Shown in pieces: positions 1 to 11,277 of a stretch of DNA of 64,000 nt (its first letter is position 1; each line of letters starts with the position of its first letter). The stretch is from Phaeosaccion multiseriatum (lineage: Eukaryota > Ochrophyta, other classes): positions 558,001 through 622,000 of the forward strand of contig OZ218953.1 of assembly GCA_965112735.1 (NCBI GenBank). Direction: 5' to 3'. Below the pieces are notes generated by a model, which was not told the DNA's origin, did no database searches, and saw nothing but the letters and a program-made list of their open reading frames with translations. Both the position numbers and the translations under genes were made by a program.

Positions 1-537
1 ACCGTCGCTGGTATCATCGCGGCGAATGAGGGAGAGGGAAGTAGTAGCAATAGCAATAGCAGTAGTAGCAGTCGCGGCGAAGCGGCACAGGTGGGATGGG
101 GGGGTAGGACGCTGCAGGACGTCAGCGATAGCGAGGTAGCGGACATTCTCGATGGCAAACCTGGCGACAGCAGCGTGGGCAGCGAGGGCTCTAGCAGCGA
201 GGGTAGCAGCAGGAAGTTGCCGTCGCTCCTCTTTGCCAAAGAGGAGGAGGCCCGAGGGATTCAGCCCCATGCCGCTGGCCTGCGACGCATCATTCGGGAA
301 TGCACCGTAGGGGAGGATGAGCCCTTTGATGAGGATGGGTGCGACGACGCGGGGGTGGTGTGGCAGTTTGACGAGGCGGATTACGATTACGATTCCGAGG
401 ACCATTACGCGGGCGAGGACGGCATTACGGAGCGGGAGAGGGAGGAGGCGAGTGGGGCGAGGGGGGCGGGAGGTGTCCAGGGGACAGGGGAGCGCGGCCA
501 AGGCTCTGGGAGGCGCGGCAACAACGGCAGGTCATAG
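1..537 (+). CDS. 3' end of an acidic, low-complexity protein (5' end outside window)
   Basis: The frame is open from base 1 to the TAG at 535-537, so this is the last roughly 178 codons of a gene that starts upstream. It begins with a serine/asparagine-rich stretch, followed by a more ordered segment (around LPSLLFAKEEEARGIQPHAA and LRRIIRECTVGEDEPFDEDG), an Asp/Tyr/Glu-rich acidic patch and a Gly/Arg-rich tail. The first ATG in frame is at 97 but nothing suggests it is the true start. I do not recognise a family. An AATAAA at 780-785 could serve as its polyadenylation signal. Confidence 0.6.
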   Translation, partial: TVAGIIAANEGEGSSSNSNSSSSSRGEAAQVGWGGRTLQDVSDSEVADILDGKPGDSSVGSEGSSSEGSSRKLPSLLFAKEEEARGIQPHAAGLRRIIRECTVGEDEPFDEDGCDDAGVVWQFDEADYDYDSEDHYAGEDGITEREREEASGARGAGGVQGTGERGQGSGRRGNNGRS

Positions 538-862
538 CAAAGATGGTAGTGCTGTTATGCCATGCTCTGTTCTCCCGAACCGTTATCAGTACCCGTGGTG
601 AGGACACCTACCATAAAAACTGTTTTGTTGTCTTTATTTGGCTCCTTCTCTCATCATCCAGGGGCTTGCCCTTGAACCAGCCCGCCCCTCCTTGCGGCAG
701 ATGAAAGTGCACTCTCACGGTACTCTGCTGCTGCAGTGGCACGCCCCCCCCCCCCCCAAATACACCACACCTGGTGCGTAATAAAGGCGAAGGGGGTTGG
801 GAAAGGGCCGTGGCCGGCCTCAGCCTCGTTCTGTCTCGCTAAACCCTTGGTGAAGAGAGAAG
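538..862. other. convergent intergenic region
   Basis: This stretch lies between the ends of two converging genes. It holds a poly-C run at about 747-757 and an AATAAA at 780-785 on the plus strand. I see no gene in it. Confidence 0.5.
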
Positions 863-3713
863 TTAGCAGCCTCCGTCGCCGTCTCCCGCCCCAACGAACA
901 AGAGCTGCCTAAAGATCCCTGGCGAGCGGATGAAGAAGCGCTGATCCAGCCCCTTGGGTACAGCCATCTCGCCGGGCCCCTCCTCGGCACCCGCCCCGCC
1001 CTGTCCTGAAACGCCACCCCCCTGTCCTGAAACGACCTTTTTCTGTCCTGAAATGCCACTCCCCGGAGGCGGTGTGTCTGTCTGTACCTGTGCGTTCGGC
1101 CGCGCTGGCTGCTCCGAGCCTTGTCCCACGCTCAAATCTTCCCATACTGGACTCACAAAGCTCACGAGGCCGGCCCCAGTAGAATCTGACTGCTCGTCTA
1201 CCTGTCCTGCCTCTGCCTTGCCCTTGCCCTTGTCTCCTTCCTCCTTCTCGTCTGCGGCGGCCTCGGCAGCAGTGACGGAGAGGGTCGCCGGCCAGCTGAC
1301 CGTCTCGGAGCACTCGGGGACGGGGCCACAGGGGCCTGGGAGTGAAGAGAAGACACGGGCAAGGGGAGGGGAGTAGGGGGCTGGCTGAGGATAGGCGTGT
1401 GATGCAGGCTTGGCTTGGGATTGGTGACGAGTCTATACACTCTCTCAATCACCCTCCCCCCCCCCCTTCCTACAGACCCGAGCTCTCACCGTAGCGCTTC
1501 CGCTCGCCCACGGAAGCCACGTCCATGGTCCACCACCCCACCATGAGCGTTAGACGATGTGCCCCCGCGGAGAGCGTCTTCCTCTGCGCGCCGTCCTCCC
1601 CTTGCTCCTCCGTCGTTGTTGTTGCTGCTGTATCACCAACTGCTGGTGCTGCAGGGAGGGGGCAAGGAAGGACGCCGTGGAGCAAGTCTCCGGGAAAGAT
1701 CATAAAGGCCCCGTCCTCGGGGTGCGCCATCCTGCCGTCGCCAAGGGGGGCCGTGGGGAGAGACAGCATTGGGCCGAACCCCCCATAAGTCAGTCAGTCC
1801 ATCCGTCAGTCAGTCAGTCAGTCAGTCCATCCGTCAGTCAGTCAGTCAGACAGTCAGTCAGTCAGTCACTCAGTCCATCCATCAGTGAGCCAACCGTCTG
1901 CCCATTCTCCTCACCAGAGCCCGCCCAAATTCCTTTCCTGTGTGCCGCTGCTCGCACTGTATGCGCTCACCATCTCTGTCAACATCTCTGCCAGAGCAAA
2001 CCCATCCCTCCGTCCGTCCCTCCCTCCCTCCTCCCCTCCCTCCCTCCCTCCCTCCTCCCCTCCCTCCCTCCCTCCCTCCCTCCCTCCCTCCCTCCCTCCC
2101 TCCCTCCCTCCCTCTCCCTCTCTCCCTCCCTCCCTCCCTCCCCACCTCCCTCCCTCCCCACCTCCCTCCTCCCTCCACCCCCTCCACTCACCACCCCCTC
2201 TCTGCAAGCCCCTGGTCGGGCGTCTGCTCGAGCACGAGGGTGGGCGCTGCTGCCCCTGTCCCCCCGGTGAGATAGACCACCGAGCTCACTCGGGGGTGCA
2301 CTATGGAACCCTTCTTTTCCAGCGTCACTTCTTCTGTGTCGAAGTGCAGCTGGTGGCCGAGATTGCGCCCCCCTGTGAGCCTGAACAGGTGGGAGGGGCA
2401 AGGAGAGACTTGGAAGGTTAAGCCGAATACAATTACGCCTTGTTGTTTTGCAGACAGTGTCAGAGATATCTAATAGGGCGGCTTTTGCTGCCTTGTCTTT
2501 CTTCTAACCTCGTGTGCGTCCACCATTCCGCCCCGACAATCTTCTCCCCGCACTGGGCTTCCACCCTGGGGAGGAGGTGGCGAATGAGCTCCTCCACGGC
2601 GTTGGTACTCTTGCGCTCCAAGTCGTACCAGAAGGAAAAGTACCCTCTGTTCTCGTACCCGACCTCCTGCCAGTAGGGGGCACCTGGGTTGAAGCCTCGC
2701 AGCAAGACTCGAAGGAGGGAAGGTGGTATGGCATCTCGCCACATGGTCACAGGAGCAGGAGCAGCACAAGTGGTAGCGGTGGGAACGGGGGCCGGTATTC
2801 CGGAGTTCGCAATTTCCCAGACGCCTCCCGCGAGTCGGTGCTTGTACCCGAAGGGTTTGAGGAAGAGGGCGGCCTCTTTGTGCCTGCCAAGCATCTCCAG
2901 GAGGAGGCCGGCAATGTACGTCGCCGTGGCCACTCCTCTATTGCGTGGCTGCACCAACCAAGAGTCTTCCCAAGATTCTCCCTCTCCGCCTTCTCCCTCC
3001 CCTCCCTCTTGCTCGGCCTTGCCCTCGCCCTGCTGCTCCGTCTTCAGCCCGTCTCCGTCTGGACCGCGAGACGAGGAGTAGACCGGAAGGGAGGCCGCTT
3101 CTTTGTAGAGCAGCAGCGCTGCCTCCACCTCTCCCTGATCCCGCTTGTAGTTGGCCAGCCCCAGCTTTGCACCAATGTTGTCCGGCCACAGCGCGAGACT
3201 CGCGCGAAAGTTCCACAACGCGGATTCGAATGCATCTTCATCCTCCTCCTCCTCCCCGTCCTCCTCCCCACTCTCTCCCTCACTGCCACCACTATCACTC
3301 CCAGAGTCGTCCTCCCCTAGCTGTGCGTCGCCCTTACCACGGTCCGTCAGAGCGAGCGCGATTTGCAGAAGGCCGAGGTTGTGATGCGCTTCGCTGAGAA
3401 TGAAGGGCAGGGGCGGCTCCTGGAGTTGTCCCTGGATGTGACGATACCCGCATAGGCTGTGGCTATACTCATCGTCCTTTTGCTCTTCTTCGCCCTCCCC
3501 GATGTCCAGAGAGTTCTGGTAGGCCTCCATGGCCCCATCTGTGTCCCCCTCCTGCTCCAGCCCCTGAGCGCTCACGTAGTGCCACAGACATGCGAGATGC
3601 CTTTGTCTCTCCAGACCAACCTCCTCCTCCACCGCCTCCTCCTCCACCACCTCCATCTTAGCCTCCTTTTCTTCTCCCTCCCCCTCGCACCTCTCTCTCT
3701 TCTTTCCCCTCAT
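863..3713 (-). CDS. TPR-containing 2-oxoglutarate/Fe(II) oxygenase
   Basis: Exons 5' to 3': 3713-2509, 2380-2192, 1731-1490 and 1335-863 (702 residues); phases match at every junction. An N-terminal acidic region is followed by TPR-like helices (about residues 35-290), then a double-stranded beta-helix oxygenase core. Candidate iron ligands are His414 and Asp416 (HFD) and His483 (FPGDLLHGVLP); Arg524 (HRLTLMVGWW) is the candidate 2-oxoglutarate ligand. A TPR plus dioxygenase layout occurs in protein hydroxylases, but the substrate cannot be told from sequence. One copy of the dispersed motif encodes AVGDTAA at 495-501, in a roughly 30-residue insertion between His483 and Arg524, which are usually much closer. 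Two low-complexity tracts interrupt the TPR region and one follows the core. The start is the first ATG of the first exon. Confidence 0.8.
1631..1642 (-). repeat. dispersed motif, perfect core copy
   Basis: The minus strand carries CAGTTGGTGATA followed by CAGCAGCA. It lies in exon 3 of the oxygenase gene and encodes AVGDTAA. Confidence 0.85.
1788..2190. repeat. intronic tandem repeats: (GTCA)n then (CTCC)n
   Basis: Intron 2 of the oxygenase gene contains a CAGT/GTCA tetranucleotide array with CATCC interruptions at about 1788-1880. A (CTCC)n array fills about 2010-2180; on the gene's strand this is purine-rich (GGAG)n starting close to the 5' splice site at 2191. Confidence 0.85.
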
Positions 3714-4034
3714 CGTAGAAATTTTGCCTTTGCTCTTCTCTTTTGGTACAAAGTAGCGAGTTAATTAGGTTGGCGTGTTGGTGCTCAAATTTACAAATGC
3801 CCTGCTTGTATCAAAAAAAAAAAAGTTGGTTACAGAATCTTTCGAAGCGGAACTACGCCTCCTCCTCTCGTCCGCTCGTGCAACTGATATGGTTACAGCC
3901 GGGCAAACACGTCCGAATACTGCATCTCGCTGTAATTTTACGGCGAGACGAGAGAGTAACTGTAACTGTAATATGACTGAAAACAGCATTCATTTATCAA
4001 CTGAGCACCCTCTCTCCACCGTTGTTTGTTTACC
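3714..4034. promoter_or_regulatory. shared upstream region of a divergent gene pair
   Basis: These 321 bases separate the start codons of the oxygenase gene (-) and the surface protein gene (+). The region is more AT-rich than its surroundings and has an A-run at about 3815-3826. No specific element is recognised; a bidirectional promoter is inferred from position only. Confidence 0.4.
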
Positions 4035-7000
4035 ATGATGACAGTCAGGCGCGCCTCCACGGCGGTCGTCCTGGCTCTCCTCCTCGTCGACCCGGCCGGG
4101 GCCTACTGGCGGGGATTGTCAACGAAGAGCAAGTCCACAGACAAAAAGTCGGATGAAGACACCAAAAGCAGCAAGACGACGTGGAATGATAGCAAGGGTG
4201 ATGATAAGTGGAGCAAATCTAAGTGGAGCAAGTCGAAGAAAGATGACAAGTCCAAATGGTCAGAGACCACAACGGGTGAGTTGTGGCAGACTGATTGTGG
4301 GCGGCTAGGGAAGGAAGAAAGGGGCTTCTGCTTTGCTTGTTCTGTTATCCAGTTGTCCAGTTGTACCTGTCGTTTCGTTCTGCCCTATTCCGCCCTACTC
4401 TGCTCTACTCTGCCCTACTCAGCCCTTCTCTTCTGTGCTCTTCTCCCTTCCCCTCTCATCACAACGCTGACAACTACCCGCCACCCCCCCCACTGCCCTT
4501 ATCAGATACCAAGAACAAGTCATCATGGAAGGACGATGACAAGAGCAGCGACAAGTGGAGCAAGTCGAAGGACGATGACAAGACCAAGACCTTTGGTGAG
4601 TGGGCGGCTACACATGTGTAAAGCTGGACACATGGGGGCTCCTGCTTCGCTCTGTTATCCACTTGTTCAATTGTCCCTATCTTTCGCTCTGCCCTACTCT
4701 GCCCTTCTCTTCTGTGCTCTGCTCTCTTCTGTGTTCTTCTCCCTTCCCCTCTCCTCACAACGCTGACAACTACCCACTCACCCTCTCCACTCCCCTTATC
4801 AGATACCAAGGACAAGTCATCATGGAAGGATGACAAGAAGAGCAGCGACAAATGGAGCAAGTCGAAGGACGATGACAAGACCAAGACCACTGGTGAGTGG
4901 GCGGCTACACATGTGTTAAGCTGGACACATGGGGGCTCCTGCTTCGCTCTGTTATCCACTTGTCCACTTGTCCCTGTCTTTCGCTCTGCCCTACTCTGCC
5001 CTTCTCTTCTGTGCTCTGCTCTCTTCTGTGCTCTTCTCCCTTCCCCTCTCCTCACAACGCTGACAACTGCCCACTCACCCTATCCACTCCCCTTATCAGA
5101 TACCAAGGGCAAGTCATCATGGAAGGATGACAAGAAGAGCAGCGACAAATGGAGCAAGTCGAAGGACGATGACAAGGCCAAGACCACTGGTGAGTGGGCG
5201 GCTACAATCGGAAAGCTGGACACATAGGGGCTTCTGCTTCGCTCTGTTATCCACTTGTTCAGTTGTCCCTATCTTTGGCTCTGCCCTACTCTGCCCTACT
5301 CTTCTGTGCTCTTCTCCCTTCCCCTCCCACCGAAACGCTGACAACTGCCCACTCACCCTCTCCACTCCCCTTATCAGACACCAAGGACAAGTCATCATGG
5401 AAGGATGACAAGAAGAGCAGCGACAAGTGGAGCAAGTCCAAGAGCGATGACAAGACCAAGACCTCTGGTGAGTGGGCGGCTACAAGGGGAAAGCTGGACA
5501 CATGGGGCTTCTGCTTTGCTCTGTTATCCACTTGTCCAGTTGTCCCTATCTTTCGCTCTGCCCTACTCTGCCCTACTCTTCTGTGCTCTGCTCTCTTCTG
5601 TGTTCTTCTCCCCTTCCCCTCTCATCACAACGCTAACAACTGCCCACTCACCCTCTCCACTCTCTCTATCAGATACCAAGGACAAGTCATCATGGAAGGA
5701 TGACAAGAAGAGCAGCGATAAGAAATGGTCCGATAAGAAGAGCAGCGACAAGAAGAGCAGCGTCACCCCTGCCCCTGTGTGGACGGCTACACCCACCGCT
5801 GCCCCTGTGAGGACGGCTACACCCACCGCTGCCCCTGTGAGGACGGCTACACCAACCGCTGCCCCTGTGTGGACGGCTACACCCACCGCTGCCCCTGTGA
5901 GGACGGCTACACCCACCGCTGCCCCTGTGTGGACGGCTACACCCACCGATGTTCCTGTGTGGACGGCCAGCCCCACCGTGTGCGTGCCCGACGAATGCGT
6001 TGCCCTATGCGCCACCTATGGAGAGACCTGCTACACAGCCAAGACCTACTGCGATGGCGGTGGCTCCACGAGTGGTGAGTTGTCGGCGGCCATTAGCTTG
6101 TCCTGTGCTCCTTCTCATCCTTCTATTTCGGCCATCGTCATTTGTACCTCGCTCGCTCGCACGCTCGAACAAGCGCGTCCCTTCCTCACTAACTCACGCT
6201 CCCCCACCCTCTTTCTCTACCCACTGCCCACGCTGCACTTCCCTCCTTCACTCACTCACACGCTCCCTCCTCTCTTTGTACCCGCTACACACACTTTCCC
6301 CTTGGCCTCCCCTCTTCAGGCAGCAAGACGACAAAATCAAAGAGCAGCGGGACCAAAACAAAGTCGAGCGACAAATCCAGGCGACGACTCGGATCAAGCT
6401 GGTCCAAAAAAGATGGGAAGGACGCGTCGAGCGATGGGAAGGGTGATTGGAGCGGCTCAAAGAAGGACAGCTGGTCAAAGAAGGACGGCAAGAAGGACGG
6501 CAAGAAGGGCGGCAAGAAGATGGACGCCACCGTTCCCGACGATTGCAACCCCCACGGCTGTGGCGAATACTGCCGCCTGTGTGGCCCCCATGTGACCGAT
6601 GATGAGGGCCAGCCTGTGCCCTGCCCCGAGGACGACTGCACGCCCGACCCGACCCCCGCCCCCGTCACTCCGCCTACACCTACGGACCCCCCTGTCTGCA
6701 TTGTGGACCCCTGCACGGAGCTGTGCTTCCGGGCTGATGGCAGTGGGGGAGCTCTCGACTGCGTCACTGACATAGAGAAGTGCTCCGGCTCCAACGCTCC
6801 TGCCGGATGCCAGGCCTACGGCACCCCCAAGGAACAAGGCTGCCGCTTCTGCGGAGACGCAGGCATTGCTCTGGGCTACGAGCTCGCTTGCCCGGAAATC
6901 TGCGAGGAGCTCACGCTCGCGCCCACCCCAGCTCCCACCCCTCCCCCCACTGACGCGCCCGTCTGGACAGCGGCGCCTACTCCCGCCCCCACCATGAAGG

Positions 7001-10000
7001 TACGCCATCTCAGCAGTCATGGGCAGTGCGCCGTGCCCGTCGACCTCATGTGATCGGCCCTTTTGAGCTCTACGCGCCCCCGAAGCCTCGCGTTTCCCTT
7101 AACCCCTGCTCCACGTCATTCCCGTCCTTCCTTCCCTTGCTCGCTTCCCCACCCACAGCCAACGAGGGCTCCTACGGATGCACCTACCCCCGCCCCGACG
7201 ATGAAGGTGAGCAATCTCAGCAGTCATGGGCAGTCCGCCGTGCCCGTCGACCTCATGTGATCGGCCCGTTTCAGCTCTACGCTCCCAGCTAAGCCTCACG
7301 CGTCTCTTACCCCTTGCTCCACTTCCATGTCCGCCCTTCCTTCCCGTGTTCGCTCCTTCACTCACAGCCCACGAGGGCTCCTACGGACGCTCCTACCCCC
7401 GCACCTACGACCAAGCCAGTCTGGACAGCCGCACCTACGCCCGCCCCCACCATAAAGGTTAGCAACCTCAGCAGTCATGGGCAGTGCGCCGTGCCCGTCG
7501 AGCTCATGTGATCGGCCCTTTTGAGCTCTATGCGCCCCCGAAGCCTCGCGTTTCCCTTAACCCTTGCTCCACGTCATTCCCGTCCTTCCTTCCCTTGCTC
7601 GCTTCCCCACCCACAGCCCACGACGGCTCCCACGGATGCACCTACCCCCGCCCCGACGATGAAGGTGAGCAATCTCAGCAGTCATGGGCAGTCCGCCGTG
7701 CCCGTCGACCTCGTGTGATCGGCCCGTTCGAGCTCTACGCTCCCCGCTAAGCCTCACGCGTCTCTTACCCCTTGCTTCACTTCATGTCCGTCCTTCCTTC
7801 CCGTGCTCGCTTCCCCACCCACAGCCCACGAGGGCTCCCACGGATGCACCTACCCCCGCCCCGACGATGAAGGTAAGCCATCTCAGCAGTCAGGGGCCGT
7901 GTGCTGTACCCGTCGAGCTGGTGTGTACGAGCCGTCTCTTTCCTACACTCTCTACTAAGCCTCGCTCTCCTGCTACCCCACATGCATTCCCGTGCTCGCT
8001 CCTTCACTCACAGCCCACGAGGGCTCCTACGGACGCTCCTACCCCCGCTCCTACGACCAAGCCAGTCTGGACAGCCGAACCTACGCCCACCCCCACCATG
8101 AAGGTAAGCCATCTCAGCAGTCAGCGGCAGTCTGCTGTGCCCGTCGACCTCATGTAATTGGTCCGTTTGAGCTCTACACCCCCCCGAAGCCTCGCGTTTC
8201 CCTTAACCCTTGCTCCACTTTATTTCCATCCTCTCTTCCCTCGCTCGCTTCCCCACCCACAGCCCACGAGGGCTCCTACGGATGCACCTACCCCCGCCCC
8301 GACGATGAAGGTGAGCAATCTCAGCAGTCATGGGCAGTCCGCCGTGCCCGTCGACCTCATGTGATCGGTCCGTTTGAGCTCTACGCCCCCCCGAAGCCTC
8401 GCGTTTCCCTTAACCCTTGCTCCACGTCATTCCCGTCCTTCCTTCCCGTGCTCGCTTCCCCACCCACAGCCCACGAGGGCTCCTACGGATGCACCTACCC
8501 CCGCCCCGACGATGGAGGTAAGCCATCTCAGCAGTCAGGGGCAGTCTGCTGTACCCGTCGAGCTGGTGTGTACGAGCCGTCTCTTTCCTACACTCTCTAC
8601 TAAGCCTCGCTCTCCTGCTACCCCACATACATTCCCGTGCTCGCTCCTTCACTCACAGCCCACGGCAGCCCCAACACCACCTCCCACGGCAGCACCAACA
8701 CCACCTCCCACGGCAGCACCAACACCACCTCCCACGGCAGCACCAACACCACCTCCCACGGCAGCACCAACACCACCTCCCACGGCAGCACCAACACCAC
8801 CTCCCACGGCGGCACCAACACCACCTCCCACGGCAGCACCAACACCACCTCCGACGGCAGCACCAACACCACCTCCCACGGCAGCACCAACACCACCTCC
8901 CACACCTGCACCCACACCCGTGCCTACGACCATGGCCCCTACAAGGGCGCCCGTCTGCGAGCCCGACCTGTGCCAGGAGAAGTGCTTCTACGCCGGCGGT
9001 GAGGCCAACTGCGTCACCGACTACTCATGCACTGGCGACTACCCCTCCGGAGGATGCAACCCCTACCCCGATGCGCACACACAGAACTGCCGTATCTGCG
9101 CGGGCACGGACTCGGACCCTTGCCCCGTGGTCTGCACCCCCTTCACCCCTGCCCCCGTCGCGCCACCCACGATGGCGCCTGTCACGCCCCCCGTCCAGCC
9201 CCCTACACCCACGGAGGCCCCTGCATGCGTGCCCGATCCCTGCCTAGCCCTTTGTGAAGAAGCCGGCACCGACAAAGCCTGCGTTACAGACCATGCATGC
9301 ACCGCCGATGGAGGAGGAGACTTGGTCGGCTGTTTCGCGGCCGGCACTGCCCAGGAGTGCCGCTTCTGTGGTCCTTCCATGACTGCCCTCAACGGCGGAG
9401 TACCGGTGGTGTGCCCCCCTGTGGATTGCAACGAAACGCCCGCGCCTGTCCCGCAAACGGAGGTACGTCGAATAGGGGGTTGTCTATCCGTATGGAGCGT
9501 TGTGCGTCGCGTCGTCTGAATCTTGCCTTCCATCCCACTCTCACCTCACTCTACCTCCCCAATGTGGTGTGGTGTGTGATGTGGTGTGGGCGCGTGGGCG
9601 TGGCCGCCATGGGCCCACTGCTCTGGAGTCGACATACATGACTCTAATCTACGTCCCTTTCTCTCTCTCTTGCGCTTCAGGCTCCAACGATGGCTCCTAC
9701 GATGGCTCCTACGATGGCTCCTACGATGGCTCCTACGATGGCTCCTACGATGGCTCCTACAAAGGCTCCTACAAAGGCTCCTACAAAGGCTCCTACAAAG
9801 GCGCCAACGGTGTCACCCACAGCAGCTCCAACGCCCGTACCCGTGCAACCCGTAGAGGATTGTTGCGACATGGACTCGCTCACCGAGAGCATGACGGATT
9901 ACCTCGCCTTGTACAAGAAGAAGCTCTTCTGCGACAACGACTGCCTCGACCCCACACAGAACCTCGAGTAAGTTGGGGGGTGGGCTCGAAGCAAAAAGCA

Positions 10001-10600
10001 AAGCAAAGCTGAAGCGAGTGAGCTTTCTGATCTCTGATCTCTATCCATCTTTTTGACTGTCTGTTGTGCCTAGCTGTATGAGAGATTTGTTGCTTTGCCG
10101 CTTGACTTGAGCTCCTCTGTTGTGTTGTCTTATCTTAATCCTCTCCCTCCGTACCACCCTTGATGTGATGCACCAACCAACTAACCAACCCACCCACCCA
10201 CCCACCCACCCAACACAGGCACTGCGAGATGTGGGGCCTGGGAGAGACTTGCCGCGCCTGCTACACCAGCGCCGGCACGCAGCTCTACATCGACGATGTC
10301 TTCCAGAGGGACGGCACGGTGCTCACGTGCGCCGATCTCAACATGTGTGCTGGAGAGGTTTGCGTGATGGAGATGGTCGTTGAGGCCGACGGCAACGCAG
10401 GGAGCGGCCTGCGATCGGGTGACGAGAGCCCCAGTGCGGGCGGCACAGCGTCCACTAGTAGCGCCTCCTCTTCCAATGACATGTCGGGAGGAGCCGTGGC
10501 CGGTATCGTTGTGGCTGGAGCGGTGGTCGCTGGAGTGGCGGCCGCGGTTGTGATCAAGAAGAGGCAGGCGGCCGCTGCGCAGGACCAGGCGCAGGACTAG
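4035..10600 (+). CDS. membrane-anchored surface protein built from duplicated exons, with PTxAPT stalk
   Basis: Seventeen exons: 4035-4275, 4506-4595, 4803-4892, 5100-5189, 5378-5467, 5673-6074, 6320-6999, 7159-7206, 7368-7457, 7617-7664, 7825-7872, 8014-8103, 8263-8310, 8470-8517, 8659-9462, 9681-9967, 10219-10600. They total 3,576 bases, 1,191 residues, in frame throughout. Layout: signal peptide (1 to about 25, ending GA before YW), Lys/Ser/Asp/Trp-rich repeats (SSDKWSKSKDDDK units), Thr/Pro repeats (TPTAAPVRTA), Cys-rich modules (CxPDxC...C...C...C..C) separated by PTxAPT stalks, then a transmembrane helix at about 1155-1177 and a short basic tail. Exons 2-5 are near copies of 90 bases in phase 1-1; exons 8-14 are copies of 48 or 90 bases in phase 0-0, with similar introns. 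The likely role is a glycosylated cell-surface or extracellular-matrix protein. A silaffin-like mineral role is possible from the Lys/Ser repeats and an RRRL site, but unproven. Confidence 0.85.
4506..5467 (+). repeat. tandem array of four exon-plus-intron units (Lys/Ser/Asp exons)
   Basis: Exon starts fall at 4506, 4803, 5100, 5378 and 5673 (the last begins a longer exon), so units are 297, 297, 278 and 295 bases. Each unit has a 90-base exon beginning ATACCAAG or ACACCAAG and a CT-rich intron of about 190-210 bases, starting GTGAGTGGGCGGCTACA and ending TTATCAG or CTATCAG. Introns are nearly as alike as exons, so whole genomic units were copied recently or are kept alike by conversion. Confidence 0.9.
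5772..5970 (+). repeat. 30-base coding tandem repeat
   Basis: Within exon 6, about six copies of a 30-base unit encode variants of APVRTATPTA or APVWTATPTA. Sequence divergence between units is low. Confidence 0.9.
7159..8517 (+). repeat. second exon-plus-intron array (PTRAPTDAPTPAPTMK exons) with higher-order structure
   Basis: Seven exons of 48 or 90 bases, all phase 0-0, begin at 7159, 7368, 7617, 7825, 8014, 8263 and 8470. Spacings to the next exon are 209, 249, 208, 189, 249, 207 and 189 bases. The recurring order of about 208, 189, 249 shows that a multi-exon block was itself copied. Most introns share internal blocks such as the ATCTCAGCAGTCA segment after the donor. Confidence 0.9.
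8659..8910 (+). repeat. 24-base coding repeat, PTAAPTPP units
   Basis: About ten copies of a 24-base unit encode PTAAPTPP within exon 15 of the surface protein, forming an extended, probably O-glycosylated stalk. Confidence 0.9.
9681..9815 (+). repeat. 12-base coding repeat, APTM/APTK units
   Basis: Exon 16 opens with tandem 12-base units encoding APTM and then APTK, a second short stalk before the last Cys-rich module. Confidence 0.9.
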
Positions 10601-11277
10601 TGTTTTTAGTGTTGTTGATGATTATGTGGTGTGTTAGTGAGTTCTAGTGTGTGTGTGTGCGTACTTTCGCACAAGATTTTCTTTTTGTTTTTTCTGTGTC
10701 TCTCCCTATCTGTGTTTTTGTGATGATTTGAAGTGAATGAAGAAGTGGGGCTGTCTGTGTTTCCTTACTTCTTTGACGTTGCTGCTTGCTCTTTGTGTAC
10801 CACTTTCTTTGTGAAAGTGCGACCGGAATGACACACCATTGTGTTTGGTCTCCAATCCTCATCACTCTGCGTCGTACACGAATAAAAGTGAACGCGTTAA
10901 TTTCCCAACTTCGAGTCTTAGAGATGTCCTTGTTGCCGTAAGCAAGTTGGCCCCCTTCGCTTGACGATAAGGAATGTGGCGCAATTTCATTGTGTCGACC
11001 TATCCGTAACACCGACGTTCTGTCCGTAACACGCGACTTTTCCCCTGTATTTCGCTGATTCCCACATGCTTTCGCGCTGCAGTAAGAGGATCAACGCTGC
11101 TAGAGGAACCGCAACTGCCACATTCTAGTAGCAGTAATGCCTTAGTGAGGGCTTGTTCATGGCAGGAAGGCGGCAGGGCTGGTAGTAGCAGCAGCAGCCA
11201 AGCAAAGAGAGGTACATTTGTCACCACCACACCACCAGCAGCAGCAGAGACAAATGGAGGAGAATGAAGAAGCTGCA

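Noticed and set aside
1557-2270. 237-codon plus-strand frame over the oxygenase gene
   Set aside because: It translates GTCA and CTCC microsatellites antisense to an intron and an exon with clear catalytic motifs.
7159-8517. Regularly spaced repeats that could be mistaken for a CRISPR-like array
   Set aside because: The spacers are related to each other, splice signals flank every unit and the units code for protein. The genome is eukaryotic.
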